Part shown: positions 20,480-28,726 of the stretch, one piece after another
Layout of the letters: every line of letters starts with the position of its first letter
How positions within the stretch are numbered: position 1 is the first letter of the stretch
NCBI RefSeq assembly: GCF_008520305.1
Contig: NZ_ML703263.1
Span: forward strand, 211,551-275,550
From: Mesorhizobium sp. SARCC-RB16n
Lineage (GTDB): Bacteria; Pseudomonadota; Alphaproteobacteria; Rhizobiales; Rhizobiaceae
Length of the DNA stretch: 64,000 bases
Reading direction: 5' to 3'
Made by a program: the position numbers and the translations under genes
The notes under the pieces: generated by a model
The model's input: only the letters and a program-made list of their open reading frames with translations
Databases searched by the model: none
What the model was told of the DNA's origin: nothing

Positions 20480-21832
20480 TTGAACCGGCTTTCATCCATA
20501 AGGCAGCAATTCACGCCTTCGCGGATCAATATCTACTTCTCCATTCTCTGCTTCTTTTCACCCCCGGTCCTGGGATCGGTAGTCAGCTTCGTGTTCAATG
20601 GCGGCGGCCTGTGGTCCGTCCTGTTGATCGCCTTGAAGAGAAGACGCTTCAATGTCGACCGCGCGATGATGGCGCTGACGATCGCGATCTATGCCTATTG
20701 CGCAAGCAATGTCATGGCGTCTCTCGTCAACCACGCGATCGTCAAGGACGCCCGGCATCTTATCCCGCTGATCACCTTTCTGTTTTTTCCCATCTCCTAT
20801 TCGACCTGGAGCATTTCGCAAAAGACAACGCTCGTCCGCATCATTGTGTTGGCCAGCATGGCGGCCTGTTTTGGCGCGCTGCTGCTGGCGGTCTACCAAC
20901 AGTATCGGCTTGGTATGCGCGCCGAGGGCGGGGCCGGGAATGCGATCGTGTTCGCTGAGGTCCTCTGCCTTGCGGTGGTGACCTGCGTGGCCGCTGCCCT
21001 GTCCGGCATAGAGAAATACAGGATCGCCCTCATCTGCGCTGCACTCGGCGGAACGATCGCCATCATCTACTCCGGTACGCGCATTGTCTGGCTGGCACTG
21101 CTGATTGCCGGTGTCGCCGTTCTGCTGATCAACCAGCAGAAGTTGAGAGGTAGAAATGCCATCCGCGTGCTTTTGCTGCTGGCCGCGATCGCGGCCATGA
21201 TCGCGGTTTTCGGGTTCCAGACGATAGCGGGGCGTGTCGAATTTCTGCACTCCGACTGGGATGCGCTGGCGGCTCATGGTGACCACACGACAGCTTTGGG
21301 ATCGCGCGTCGCCCTTTGGGATATCGGCCTGAAGGCATTTCGTGAGATGCCATTGTTCGGACATGGAGTGGGTGCCACCCATGCTTTGATCAAGCAGGGC
21401 TTTCAGGAACAGTTCGGGATGGATGAAGGTTTCAATCATTTCCACAACGGCTTCCTGACCGCCTTGGTGCAAGCGGGAATCCTGGGTGCGGTGACGCTGG
21501 CGGCGATCTTTGTCGTTGCCGCCAGCAATGCCGCTCGGGTCCTTCGCGACAGCGCCGATCCGATCGAGCGGTTCGGCGCTACCATGATTGTCGCCGTCGT
21601 GATCACCTATCTGACCGCTGGAATGACGGGCATCCTGATCGGCCATGACATTCTGGACTCGGTCTTTATGGTCTTCCTGGTGTCGGGAACATATCTTGCC
21701 AGTGGGCGCCAGGCTGCGTTGGTGGAAGGGCAAGTCCTTCCACCAGGGGTGGCAGTCCAGGCGATGTCACCAGCGAACGGCCAAGTCGTTCCATCCGTGG
21801 AAGGCCTGGCATCTCCGCCAGCCGCCCAATAA
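20480..21832 (+). CDS. O-antigen ligase/polymerase-family membrane protein
   Basis: The 450-residue polytopic protein has 10-12 hydrophobic helices and a Wzy_C-type periplasmic loop containing SRVALWDIGLKAFREMPLFGHGVGATH followed by FNHFHNGFLTALVQAG, the signature of WaaL/Wzy-family enzymes (segments quoted separately; residues about 272-335). A short hydrophilic tail of some 40 residues follows the last helix. The start is a TTG at 20480, accepted because the first membrane helix lies just after it and no ATG occurs for 60 codons. It is 17 bases upstream of the reductase gene and likely co-transcribed. With an ABC exporter in the cluster, a WaaL-type ligase is required, so one of the two family members here probably does that job. 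Confidence 0.78.
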   Translation: MNRLSSIRQQFTPSRINIYFSILCFFSPPVLGSVVSFVFNGGGLWSVLLIALKRRRFNVDRAMMALTIAIYAYCASNVMASLVNHAIVKDARHLIPLITFLFFPISYSTWSISQKTTLVRIIVLASMAACFGALLLAVYQQYRLGMRAEGGAGNAIVFAEVLCLAVVTCVAAALSGIEKYRIALICAALGGTIAIIYSGTRIVWLALLIAGVAVLLINQQKLRGRNAIRVLLLLAAIAAMIAVFGFQTIAGRVEFLHSDWDALAAHGDHTTALGSRVALWDIGLKAFREMPLFGHGVGATHALIKQGFQEQFGMDEGFNHFHNGFLTALVQAGILGAVTLAAIFVVAASNAARVLRDSADPIERFGATMIVAVVITYLTAGMTGILIGHDILDSVFMVFLVSGTYLASGRQAALVEGQVLPPGVAVQAMSPANGQVVPSVEGLASPPAAQ

Positions 21833-21849
21833 CCGGTCCGGGCAAGACA

Positions 21850-22797
21850 ATGAAAGTCCTGGTTACCGGCGCGACGGGCTTCATCGGCCGCCAGGTGGTC
21901 CATCGGCTTCGTGAGGCCGGTGTCGAACTTCGCCTCGCCTCCCGCCAGCCGGAGAGACTTGATGCGGGGTCAGACGCCGTGCCGATGCCGGAGTTCGATG
22001 CACCGGCCGCTGCTTTCCTGGCGCTGACCAGGGATGTTACGGATATCGTCCATTGCGCGGGTCTGAACAATGACCAGGGCAATGCCACCGAAGCCGATTT
22101 TCGGGCAGCCAACGCACAATTGAGCGCACGTCTGGCGCATGCCGCCGCCACGCAGGCAAGCGGACGGTTCATCCATCTTTCCTCGATCCGGGCCGTGATC
22201 GGCGCGCGTGCCAGCGCAAAGATCGACGAAGACACGCTCCCCGCCCCCCAAGACGCCTACGGGCGCTCGAAACGCGAAGCAGAAATTGCCGTATCGGGCG
22301 CCTATGCCTCGCATGGCCGTACCGACGCCGCCATATTGCGGCTGCCTCCGGTCTACGGGATTGGCATGAAAGGAAACCTGGCGACGCTGATGCGGCTCGC
22401 CGACACGGCGCTGCCGATGCCGACAGGCGCACTGACGGCAAACCGCTCGCTGCTGTCATCGCAATCCGCGGCACGGGCGGTGTGGCATCTGCTTTGCCAT
22501 TCGCAGCCGCTTCGTCCGGTCTATACCGCCAGCGACGTGCCGCCGGTTTCCGTCGCTGCCATCATCGGTGCCTTTCGCCACGGTTTCGGGAGACCGACGC
22601 GCCTGATGGCAATGCCGGCCGGACCGATGCGGGCGGCGGCCATACTGCTTGGCAAGCGGACGTTCTGGGACAGCCTGACCGCGACACAAATATGCGACCC
22701 TTCGCTCCTTGCCTCGGAAGGCTGGGCGCCGGAAACCAACACGCTGGAGCGGCTGACCGAGATAGCGCGGCTCCGAAAGCTCCGGCTTCCTGTTTGA
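21850..22797 (+). CDS. NAD-dependent 4-keto-nucleotide-sugar reductase/epimerase (WreQ/WbpV-like)
   Basis: The 315-residue short-chain dehydrogenase has the cofactor motif GATGFIGR (residues 7-14), the Ser segment HLSSIRAV and an intact YxxxK pair (Tyr137, Lys141). Together with the neighbouring initiating phosphosugar transferase and the membrane 4,6-dehydratase it matches the sets used for UDP-N-acetyl-quinovosamine (WreQ, WreU, WreV in Rhizobium etli) or FucNAc (WbpV, WbpL, WbpM in Pseudomonas). It would reduce UDP-4-keto-6-deoxy-GlcNAc in the cytoplasm. It is in a plus-strand pair with the ligase-like gene and converges on the transferase gene, 43 bases away. Confidence 0.8.
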   Translation: MKVLVTGATGFIGRQVVHRLREAGVELRLASRQPERLDAGSDAVPMPEFDAPAAAFLALTRDVTDIVHCAGLNNDQGNATEADFRAANAQLSARLAHAAATQASGRFIHLSSIRAVIGARASAKIDEDTLPAPQDAYGRSKREAEIAVSGAYASHGRTDAAILRLPPVYGIGMKGNLATLMRLADTALPMPTGALTANRSLLSSQSAARAVWHLLCHSQPLRPVYTASDVPPVSVAAIIGAFRHGFGRPTRLMAMPAGPMRAAAILLGKRTFWDSLTATQICDPSLLASEGWAPETNTLERLTEIARLRKLRLPV

Positions 22798-22840
22798 CCC
22801 TAGTTCAAAGACTGGTTTCTGCTTCTGGGGCCCGGCGTGC

Positions 22841-23380
22841 TCAGCCGCGGTAGAGTGTCCCAAACAGGATCCGAAGGTCGAGCCAGAACGACGCGGTCCT
22901 GAGATAGGTGGCATCGGTTTCGGCTAGAAGTTGAGGTTTCGACATGTCGATGCCCCTGATCTGCGCCAAGCCTGTCATTCCGGGGAGAGCCTGCAAAACC
23001 CCCAGCCGCCTGCGGCATTCGATCAGTTCCGTCTGGGTCGGCAGGCAGGGGCGCGGCCCGACCAGGCTCATTTCGCCGCGCAGGACATTCCAGAGCTGCG
23101 GCAACTCGTCGAGCTTGAATTTCCGCAAGCTCTTTCCGACCGATGTAACGGCGCTCGCGGGGGTTTCGTGCGAGGGCAAGGATGGCGTTCCCTGGTACAT
23201 CGTCCTTAATTTGTGGCAGCGAAAAAGCGCACCTTCGCGGCCAATTCGCGTTTGGGAAAAAATCACCGGACCAGGCGACGATGCGCGGACGGCAAGAATG
23301 GCAAGCAATAGAACGGGAGAGGTTGCCACCAGCAGAACAGCCGCACCGGCGAGATCGAAGATTTTCTTGGCTGTCGTCAT
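22841..23380 (-). CDS. Initiating phosphosugar transferase (WreU/PglC-like)
   Basis: This is a short, monotopic polyprenol-phosphate phosphosugar transferase, which attaches the first sugar-1-phosphate of the glycan to undecaprenyl phosphate at the inner membrane. The 179-residue protein has one N-terminal re-entrant hydrophobic helix (residues 10-30), SPGPVIFSQTRIGREG, the FRCHKLRTM segment, KLDELPQLWNVLRGEMSLVG with the catalytic Asp-Glu pair, and GPRPCLP. The length is that of the minimal catalytic core. It is the last of three minus-strand genes (dehydratase, glycosyltransferase, this), so it probably transfers the QuiNAc- or FucNAc-type sugar made by its neighbours. Confidence 0.88.
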   Translation of the reverse strand: MTTAKKIFDLAGAAVLLVATSPVLLLAILAVRASSPGPVIFSQTRIGREGALFRCHKLRTMYQGTPSLPSHETPASAVTSVGKSLRKFKLDELPQLWNVLRGEMSLVGPRPCLPTQTELIECRRRLGVLQALPGMTGLAQIRGIDMSKPQLLAETDATYLRTASFWLDLRILFGTLYRG

Positions 23381-23492
23381 GAGTGGCCGATAGGGCTCCC
23401 TGCCAGGGCTTCGCGCGACAACTGCGAGCGAAGCCCGTCATCCGGTCGACGTAACATGAGGTCGCCTCCTGACCAAGCACACCACGCGGTGT

Positions 23493-24425
23493 TCAGATGC
23501 GGCCCAGGATAAAGGCGAGATAGAGCCCAAGGGTCCCTGCAAGGGTCTGTCGATAGACGCCGCTTTTGCGCAGCGCGCCCAGGCGTTGGAAAAGGCCACC
23601 TCGCCGACCGTTCGCGAACAAATCGAGGCATGCCAACGCATCCTTCGTCAGGAGATCGCGATTGACGGCGAGACCGGCAAGGTTGAGATCGGTCCAGTCT
23701 GCAAACTGCCCCTTGAACAGGCGACCGAGCCGGGAGATCCGTGCCTGCCACGATGCATTGGCGCCGACCAGATTTGCCGCATGCTGGCGATAGCGTACCA
23801 ATGACCGCGAATCGTAGCGGACGACGCCGCCGGCGCCAGTGACAATCAGATAGGCCCACCAATCGTGGCTGACGAAGCCGGTCCGGACGGAGGCCCTGGC
23901 CAACAGATCGCGTGCAGCGTGGTTGAGCAGGATGGTGTTGCCGCCGGCAATGCTCTGCACGAGCGCATTGCGGAACGACGGCGGACGGCTAAACAGCGGC
24001 GAATGGCCGACCAGGCTTCCGGTTTCGGTCATGGTCGCGGTGCGCGAGCAGAACATCAGCGGGACCGCCGCGTCAAATGCCTGCATCCAGCCAAGGGCGC
24101 TTTCAAGCCTGTCGGGCTCCCAGACATCGTCCTGATCGCTGAAGGCGTAAAAATCCGCGTCGATGCGCGGGTCGAGGATCATCGACCGGAAATTGGCGGC
24201 AAAGCCTTGCCGCGGCCCCTCCACCAAATTGACCCGACCTTTTGCCCAGCGGGACTTCCAGGCTTCGATGATGGCAACCGTGCCATCGACGGAACCATCG
24301 TCGGATATCCAAAGGTCGATCACAGGATGGGACTGCGCGAGCAGCGACTGCATTTGCTCATCGATGAAGGCGGCGCCGTCCTTCGTGGCCATCAGGACCG
24401 CAATGCGCAGATCTGTCTTACCCAC
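23493..24425 (-). CDS. Family 2 glycosyltransferase, rhamnosyltransferase-like
   Basis: The protein (310 residues from the GTG at 24425) has a GT-A fold: IAVLMATKDGAAFIDEQM, the nucleotide-sugar Asp pair in WISDDGSVDGT, SDQDDVW and the later HDWWAYL motif common in O-antigen rhamnosyltransferases. A hydrophobic tail may associate with the membrane. The open frame continues to 24506, but that extension runs into the repeat element at 24471-24553, so I prefer the GTG at 24425, which has AAGGCG upstream. It lies between the 4,6-dehydratase and the initiating transferase; it probably adds an early sugar, possibly rhamnose made by rfbABCD in this cluster. Confidence 0.82.
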   Translation of the reverse strand: MGKTDLRIAVLMATKDGAAFIDEQMQSLLAQSHPVIDLWISDDGSVDGTVAIIEAWKSRWAKGRVNLVEGPRQGFAANFRSMILDPRIDADFYAFSDQDDVWEPDRLESALGWMQAFDAAVPLMFCSRTATMTETGSLVGHSPLFSRPPSFRNALVQSIAGGNTILLNHAARDLLARASVRTGFVSHDWWAYLIVTGAGGVVRYDSRSLVRYRQHAANLVGANASWQARISRLGRLFKGQFADWTDLNLAGLAVNRDLLTKDALACLDLFANGRRGGLFQRLGALRKSGVYRQTLAGTLGLYLAFILGRI

Positions 24426-24470
24426 TGATGTCAAACGCCTTGCCGCGCGAGGTTTTCCGAGCCACGAACA

Positions 24471-24553
24471 CACACTTTTCCTGGATTGCTCATCTCTTGT
24501 TTTCACGCAATTCCGGACGGAAAACCGCTGTGCACTTTTCCTGGAATTGCTTT
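24471..24553. repeat. Palindromic intergenic repeat, copy 1 (with a partial copy beside it)
   Basis: A 45-base element at 24509-24553 reads AATTCCGGACGGAAAACCGC, then TGTGCACTTTTCCTGGAATT and a short tail. It contains nested inverted pairs: AATTCC with GGAATT, and GGAAAA with TTTTCC. A half copy (CACTTTTCCTGGATTGCT) lies at 24473-24490. A second full copy is at 59680-59724. It sits directly after the dehydratase stop, as REP-like elements do. Confidence 0.75.
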
Positions 24554-26540
24554 AGCTCGCCTGCCCGGCCGTCTTTGGCACCGCGTCGTGCCGCGCGTTC
24601 GCCCTTGTCTTCGTCGCGCGGTCGAGATCGGCCAGGATGGTGAGCGAGGCTGCCTTGTCCTGGCTCTTCATGGATTGCTGCAGCGCTGCAAGTGCTGCCT
24701 GGACATCCGACCACTGCGCGACATCGGTGCTGAGGCCAAAAATCTTGGCAATGCTGAGCTCGACCAATTCCTCGTCTTCGCCGTGCAGGGTCTCGTGGAG
24801 CTTTTCACCCGGCCGGATACCCGTGAAGCGGATTGGAATGTCCGTATAGGGGCTCTTTCCCGCCATACGGATCATCGTTTCGGCTACTTCGACGATCGGC
24901 ACGGGCTTGCCCATGTCGAGCATGTAGACGGCGTAGTCCTGGTCGGCCGGCCGCGACGCGGCATCGGCCGCCGACATGATGACGAGATCGACGGCCTCGG
25001 CGACAGTCATGAAATAGCGCGTCATGCGCCGGTCGGTTATGGTGACCGGCCCACCGGCCTCGATCTGGGCCTGGAATATGGTCGCCACCGAGCCATTGCT
25101 GCCGAAGACATTGCCGAAGCGCACAGCGATGAACTTGGTGGCGGAGCGGCGCCCACCCGGTTCGCCGGCCGGTGTTCCATGCAAGGCGCTGACGATCTGT
25201 TCGGCTGCCCGCTTGGTCATGCCGAGCACGGATGTCGGATCGACGGCCTTGTCGCTCGAGACCATGACGAATTGCGCCACGCCGCATTTGGCGGCGACCT
25301 CGGCGCAGACAAGCGTGCCGAAGACGTTGGTCTGGATGGCCGATTCCCAGTTCTCCTCCAGCAGCGGAACATGCTTCAACGCCGCGGCATGGAAGATGAT
25401 GTCGGGTTTGAACTCCGTGACGACGCGCGTCATCTGGCGCCTGTCGGCGACATCGACGATGCGGACCTTGAGGCGGTCATGGTCCTTGTCGTCGACATAC
25501 TGGCTCAACTGGAAGATGCCGAATTCGGAATTGTCGGCGACCAGCACGGCCTCGGCCCCCAGCTCCAGCGACCGCTTGACCAGCGTTCGCCCGATGGAGC
25601 CGGCGCCTCCCGTGACCAGTACGCGCTTGCCGCCGACGAAGGCGCCGATGCGCTCGATGTCGGAAGGCACCGTCGGCCGCCGCAGGATCGTTTCCATCTC
25701 GACGGCATCGAGAACGAGCTTTCCCTCCTGGCCCAGTTGCGAAAGCCCCGAGAACTGCACGACCCCGATGTCGCCGTGACGCGCGATGCGGACCAGCTCG
25801 GAATATTCCTCGATCTCATGCTCGGCGCCGCTGCCGAAGATCAGCAGGTCGAGGCTCTTGCTGCCGGTCGCATAATCCTCCAGGACATCGATCAGCCGCG
25901 GCCGGGTCGCTACCACGGGAACCCCGTGAATGCGCGTGCCGAGCGGTGCGCCGCGCTCGGTCGCCATGATGCCGGCGATGGAATGGTCGGCGGGCTGCGC
26001 CGTGCGCGTGAAACGAATGATCAGGTCGGCCTCGCCGAGCCGCCCGACGAACAGGGCCTGCTTGGTCCGCGCCGTGTCGGCCTTGCCGTTCAAAATACCC
26101 CAGCTCGCGCCGTCACGCAGGAAGCGGTAGAACAGCCGGGGCGCCGAGATGATGGTGAAGGAGACGAGCAGGAAGACGATGAACTGGCGCTCGTTGAGGC
26201 CCGCGACAGGCTGGAAGGAGCGCAAGACCAGCGAAACGGCGTAGAGCACGAGTGTCAGGATCGCGCAGCTCTTCAGGATGTTGAAGAAATCGGGCGTCGA
26301 GGCAAAGCGCCAGACCGTGGTGTAGAGGCCGCAATATCTGAACAGAAGATGGCTGATGAAAACGATGCTTGCCCAGGTGACAAGGCCCTCCGTGGAGAGC
26401 GCCCCGAACGAAAGATCCGACCGCGACAGGACAAGGCTGAGCGCGACGGCGACCAGGACCATGACCACGTCCTGGACCATGATGAAGGCGCGCCGCATCC
26501 CGGGCCTGAGTCCGAACACAGCTTCCAGGGAAGTATTCAT
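24552..26540 (-). CDS. Membrane-anchored UDP-GlcNAc 4,6-dehydratase (WbpM/WreV-like)
   Basis: The 662-residue protein has about four N-terminal membrane helices (residues 15-130), a CoA-binding-like middle domain, and a C-terminal short-chain dehydrogenase domain with GGAGSIGRTLVKRS. The catalytic segment is VSSDKAVDPTSVLGMTKRAAE: the SDK triad typical of WbpM/PglF is intact, and the usual Tyr of YxxxK is replaced by Leu (Met in WbpM and PglF). It converts UDP-GlcNAc to the 4-keto-6-deoxy sugar that the reductase at 21850 uses. It heads a minus-strand unit with the glycosyltransferase and the initiating transferase, divergent from wzm. Confidence 0.9.
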   Translation of the reverse strand: MNTSLEAVFGLRPGMRRAFIMVQDVVMVLVAVALSLVLSRSDLSFGALSTEGLVTWASIVFISHLLFRYCGLYTTVWRFASTPDFFNILKSCAILTLVLYAVSLVLRSFQPVAGLNERQFIVFLLVSFTIISAPRLFYRFLRDGASWGILNGKADTARTKQALFVGRLGEADLIIRFTRTAQPADHSIAGIMATERGAPLGTRIHGVPVVATRPRLIDVLEDYATGSKSLDLLIFGSGAEHEIEEYSELVRIARHGDIGVVQFSGLSQLGQEGKLVLDAVEMETILRRPTVPSDIERIGAFVGGKRVLVTGGAGSIGRTLVKRSLELGAEAVLVADNSEFGIFQLSQYVDDKDHDRLKVRIVDVADRRQMTRVVTEFKPDIIFHAAALKHVPLLEENWESAIQTNVFGTLVCAEVAAKCGVAQFVMVSSDKAVDPTSVLGMTKRAAEQIVSALHGTPAGEPGGRRSATKFIAVRFGNVFGSNGSVATIFQAQIEAGGPVTITDRRMTRYFMTVAEAVDLVIMSAADAASRPADQDYAVYMLDMGKPVPIVEVAETMIRMAGKSPYTDIPIRFTGIRPGEKLHETLHGEDEELVELSIAKIFGLSTDVAQWSDVQAALAALQQSMKSQDKAASLTILADLDRATKTRANARHDAVPKTAGQAS

Positions 26541-26847
26541 TAGGCAGTACTAAACTCCGGGCTGTCGGCGAGACCACCAGCAAAGTGTGAGCACGAGAAT
26601 CATTCGTGACTGTCACACTTCCAAGTAGCATCTCCGGCCCCCGCCTGCTGTATCGCATACTGCGGGCTGCGAGGCATAGCCAGATGTTTTTTTGGGGGAG
26701 AGCGAGTGGTCAACGGAAAGCACGAAGCCCAGTCGCGCAAAATTGCTGCGAACCCGGCATTAGACATTGCTTACAGACGACCGCACGTCATCAGCACGTG
26801 TCCAGTTTTGCCGCAGTTGACTCTTCTCCAGACCTCATTACGACGCA
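26541..26847. other. Divergent intergenic region, dehydratase / wzm
   Basis: About 307 bases between the minus-strand dehydratase and plus-strand wzm. It includes a run of seven T followed by five G at about 26689-26700. I see no clear promoter hexamers or credible gene. An open frame crossing it (26606-26875) lacks a ribosome site and overlaps wzm. Confidence 0.4.
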
Positions 26848-27747
26848 ATGCGTTGCCATATGCCCATCGAAATGACTATTAGAGGAGGGCTTGGTGGTTC
26901 GCTATGGCCAGCGAAGGATAATGCGCCAAAACAACAGATTGCGACACTCCCAGCTATGATTGCGGCACTAAACGGCGCTTTTGACGACATTTCAAAAGCC
27001 ATGAAATTACACCGGGTCTGGGTCGCGCTTGCCCATGAGGATATTGGTGATCAGCACAGGCGCACGACGCTCGGGCCGCTTTGGCTTCTGGTCAACTACG
27101 TTGCCTTTGTGGGAACGTTCGTCTTCGTGTTCCAGCCCGCAGGCAAGGGTGCGGCTGGTTATGCCGCCTATGTCGCGATCGGCCTTCTGGTGTGGTTCTA
27201 CCTGATGGAAGTGATGTCCATGAGCGTGGCGCTCTTCCAACGCGAAGAGAGCTTCATCGAAGGTACGACGCTGCCTTTGTTTGTGTATGTGATGCGATTG
27301 GCTTTGCAGTCCATCATCAGGGCGGGCTATGCGATCGTAGGTTGCGTTGTCATTCTCATATTCAGCGGCTCCCCTGTCGGCATGCCATGGCTGTGGTCAC
27401 TGGCAGGATTATTCCTGATCTTGTTCGCCACTCCCCCTCTCATCACTGTCTTCGCGTTTCTTGGAGCCTTCTTCCCTGACAGCCAGTTCATCGTTGGCAA
27501 CCTGCTACGCGTCGGCATGTTCTTCACGCCCGTCTTTTGGATGAACAAGGGCCAAGACCCTGTCCAGAAATATGCCTACGAATGGAACCCCTTCACTTAC
27601 TTCCTGGAAATTGTCCGTCTGCCGATCACAAACGGAGAATTTCCAGCCCATGCTTTCACTGTAACCATCATGGCATCCTTGGTTACCTGGGCGATAGCAT
27701 TGCTGCTGCTCGGCCGATATCGCAAACAAGTCGTCTTCCTGATCTGA
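26848..27747 (+). CDS. wzm: Polysaccharide ABC exporter, permease
   Basis: This is the inner-membrane channel of an ABC-2-type exporter that flips undecaprenyl-linked glycan to the periplasm. The 299-residue protein has a cytoplasmic N-terminal part with the amphipathic segment and WVALAHEDIGDQHRRTTLGPLW, then six membrane helices including the MSVALFQREESFIE and FFTPVFWMNKG regions typical of Wzm/RfbA/KpsM-type permeases. The start is uncertain: in-frame ATGs occur at 26848, 26860 and 26872, none with a good ribosome site. It is followed after 8 bases by its ATPase. Confidence 0.88.
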   Translation: MRCHMPIEMTIRGGLGGSLWPAKDNAPKQQIATLPAMIAALNGAFDDISKAMKLHRVWVALAHEDIGDQHRRTTLGPLWLLVNYVAFVGTFVFVFQPAGKGAAGYAAYVAIGLLVWFYLMEVMSMSVALFQREESFIEGTTLPLFVYVMRLALQSIIRAGYAIVGCVVILIFSGSPVGMPWLWSLAGLFLILFATPPLITVFAFLGAFFPDSQFIVGNLLRVGMFFTPVFWMNKGQDPVQKYAYEWNPFTYFLEIVRLPITNGEFPAHAFTVTIMASLVTWAIALLLLGRYRKQVVFLI

Positions 27748-27755
27748 GTTTTTCC

Positions 27756-28496
27756 ATGGTTTCTATCAAGCTGGACAATGTCAGCCTTGTTTACAAGCTG
27801 CACGACAAGCTGACCCTGTCCGCGCCGGACCGGCGCGTGGGTGGGCCTGGCGGTAGAATCGAGGGCTCGGGCAGAAAACAGTTCGTGCAGGCGCTCGATG
27901 GTGTCAGCTTCGAACTCAGGGCGGGCGACCGGTTAGGCCTTGTCGGCCCGAACGGAGCGGGCAAAACCACGCTTCTCAAGGTGCTCTATGGAATCTACGA
28001 ACCCTCTGGGGGAAGCGTAGCGATCGAAGGCAAGGTCGATGCTCTCTTCAACATCAACATAGGCTTTCGACGGGAGGCTACCGGGCGCCGGAATATCGTG
28101 CTGCGCGGGTTGATCAGCGGATGGACGGAAACCGAGATCGAAGAGAAGATGGAAGACATTATCGCCTTCAGTGAGCTCGGAGATTTCATCGACCTGCCGT
28201 TCAAGGCCTACAGCCAGGGTATGGCCGCAAGACTGGCCTTTTCGGCGGCGACCGCGCTTGATCCCGAGATTCTCTTGATGGATGAGTGGATCGGCGCCGG
28301 CGACGCCTCTTTCCAGGAGAAGGCCAAAAGGCGCATGGACGAACTGGCGGAAAAGGCCGGCATCATCGTATTGGCCAGCCACAGCGAGGCACTCATACAA
28401 AGTGTGTGTACGAAGAAACTGACGCTCAAGAGCGGTCGGATAGAATCGCTGACGACGGAGCCGGTCAAGCGTGCCGGAAAGGTAGCTAAGCTTTAG
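27756..28496 (+). CDS. wzt: Polysaccharide ABC exporter, ATP-binding protein
   Basis: This is the ATPase partner of the Wzm permease. The 246-residue protein has Walker A GPNGAGKTTLLK, the export-ATPase loop GFRREATGRRN, signature YSQGMAARLAFS (the degenerate form normal in Wzt/TagH) and Walker B EILLMDEWIGAGD. It has no C-terminal carbohydrate-binding domain, so chain-end recognition of the kind seen in the long Wzt proteins is not expected from this subunit. The ATG at 27756 is the only start giving the normal N-terminus MVSIKLDNVSLVY; the frame upstream overlaps wzm. A 230-base gap separates it from the large glycosyltransferase gene. Confidence 0.9.
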   Translation: MVSIKLDNVSLVYKLHDKLTLSAPDRRVGGPGGRIEGSGRKQFVQALDGVSFELRAGDRLGLVGPNGAGKTTLLKVLYGIYEPSGGSVAIEGKVDALFNINIGFRREATGRRNIVLRGLISGWTETEIEEKMEDIIAFSELGDFIDLPFKAYSQGMAARLAFSAATALDPEILLMDEWIGAGDASFQEKAKRRMDELAEKAGIIVLASHSEALIQSVCTKKLTLKSGRIESLTTEPVKRAGKVAKL

Positions 28497-28726
28497 ATTT
28501 CCCAGTATCTTCCGGAAAATGACGCGGCAAAAACGATCTTATTGACGCGCGCCATTCCGCCTTGGCCGATGCACAGAATCCTTTACAAGATTTTCGCGTT
28601 CCGGGGCGGATGAGAAGATATTCGGCTAGCATAGGCAGTCTAAAGAACATATCGAATGGACGATGCGCCGGGTGCCGTTTGGGGAAGGCATTGTTGGAGC
28701 AGCGTTCGATGATGCGGAGATAGTTC

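Noticed and set aside
20558-21733. 391-residue minus-strand frame opposite the O-antigen ligase-like gene
   Set aside because: The plus-strand frame encodes a normal multi-helix membrane protein; the antisense product is Gln/Asp/Arg-rich and featureless.
24486-26543. 685-residue plus-strand frame opposite the 4,6-dehydratase
   Set aside because: Antisense to a clear WbpM-like gene, with Arg/Asp/His-rich low-complexity composition and no ribosome site.
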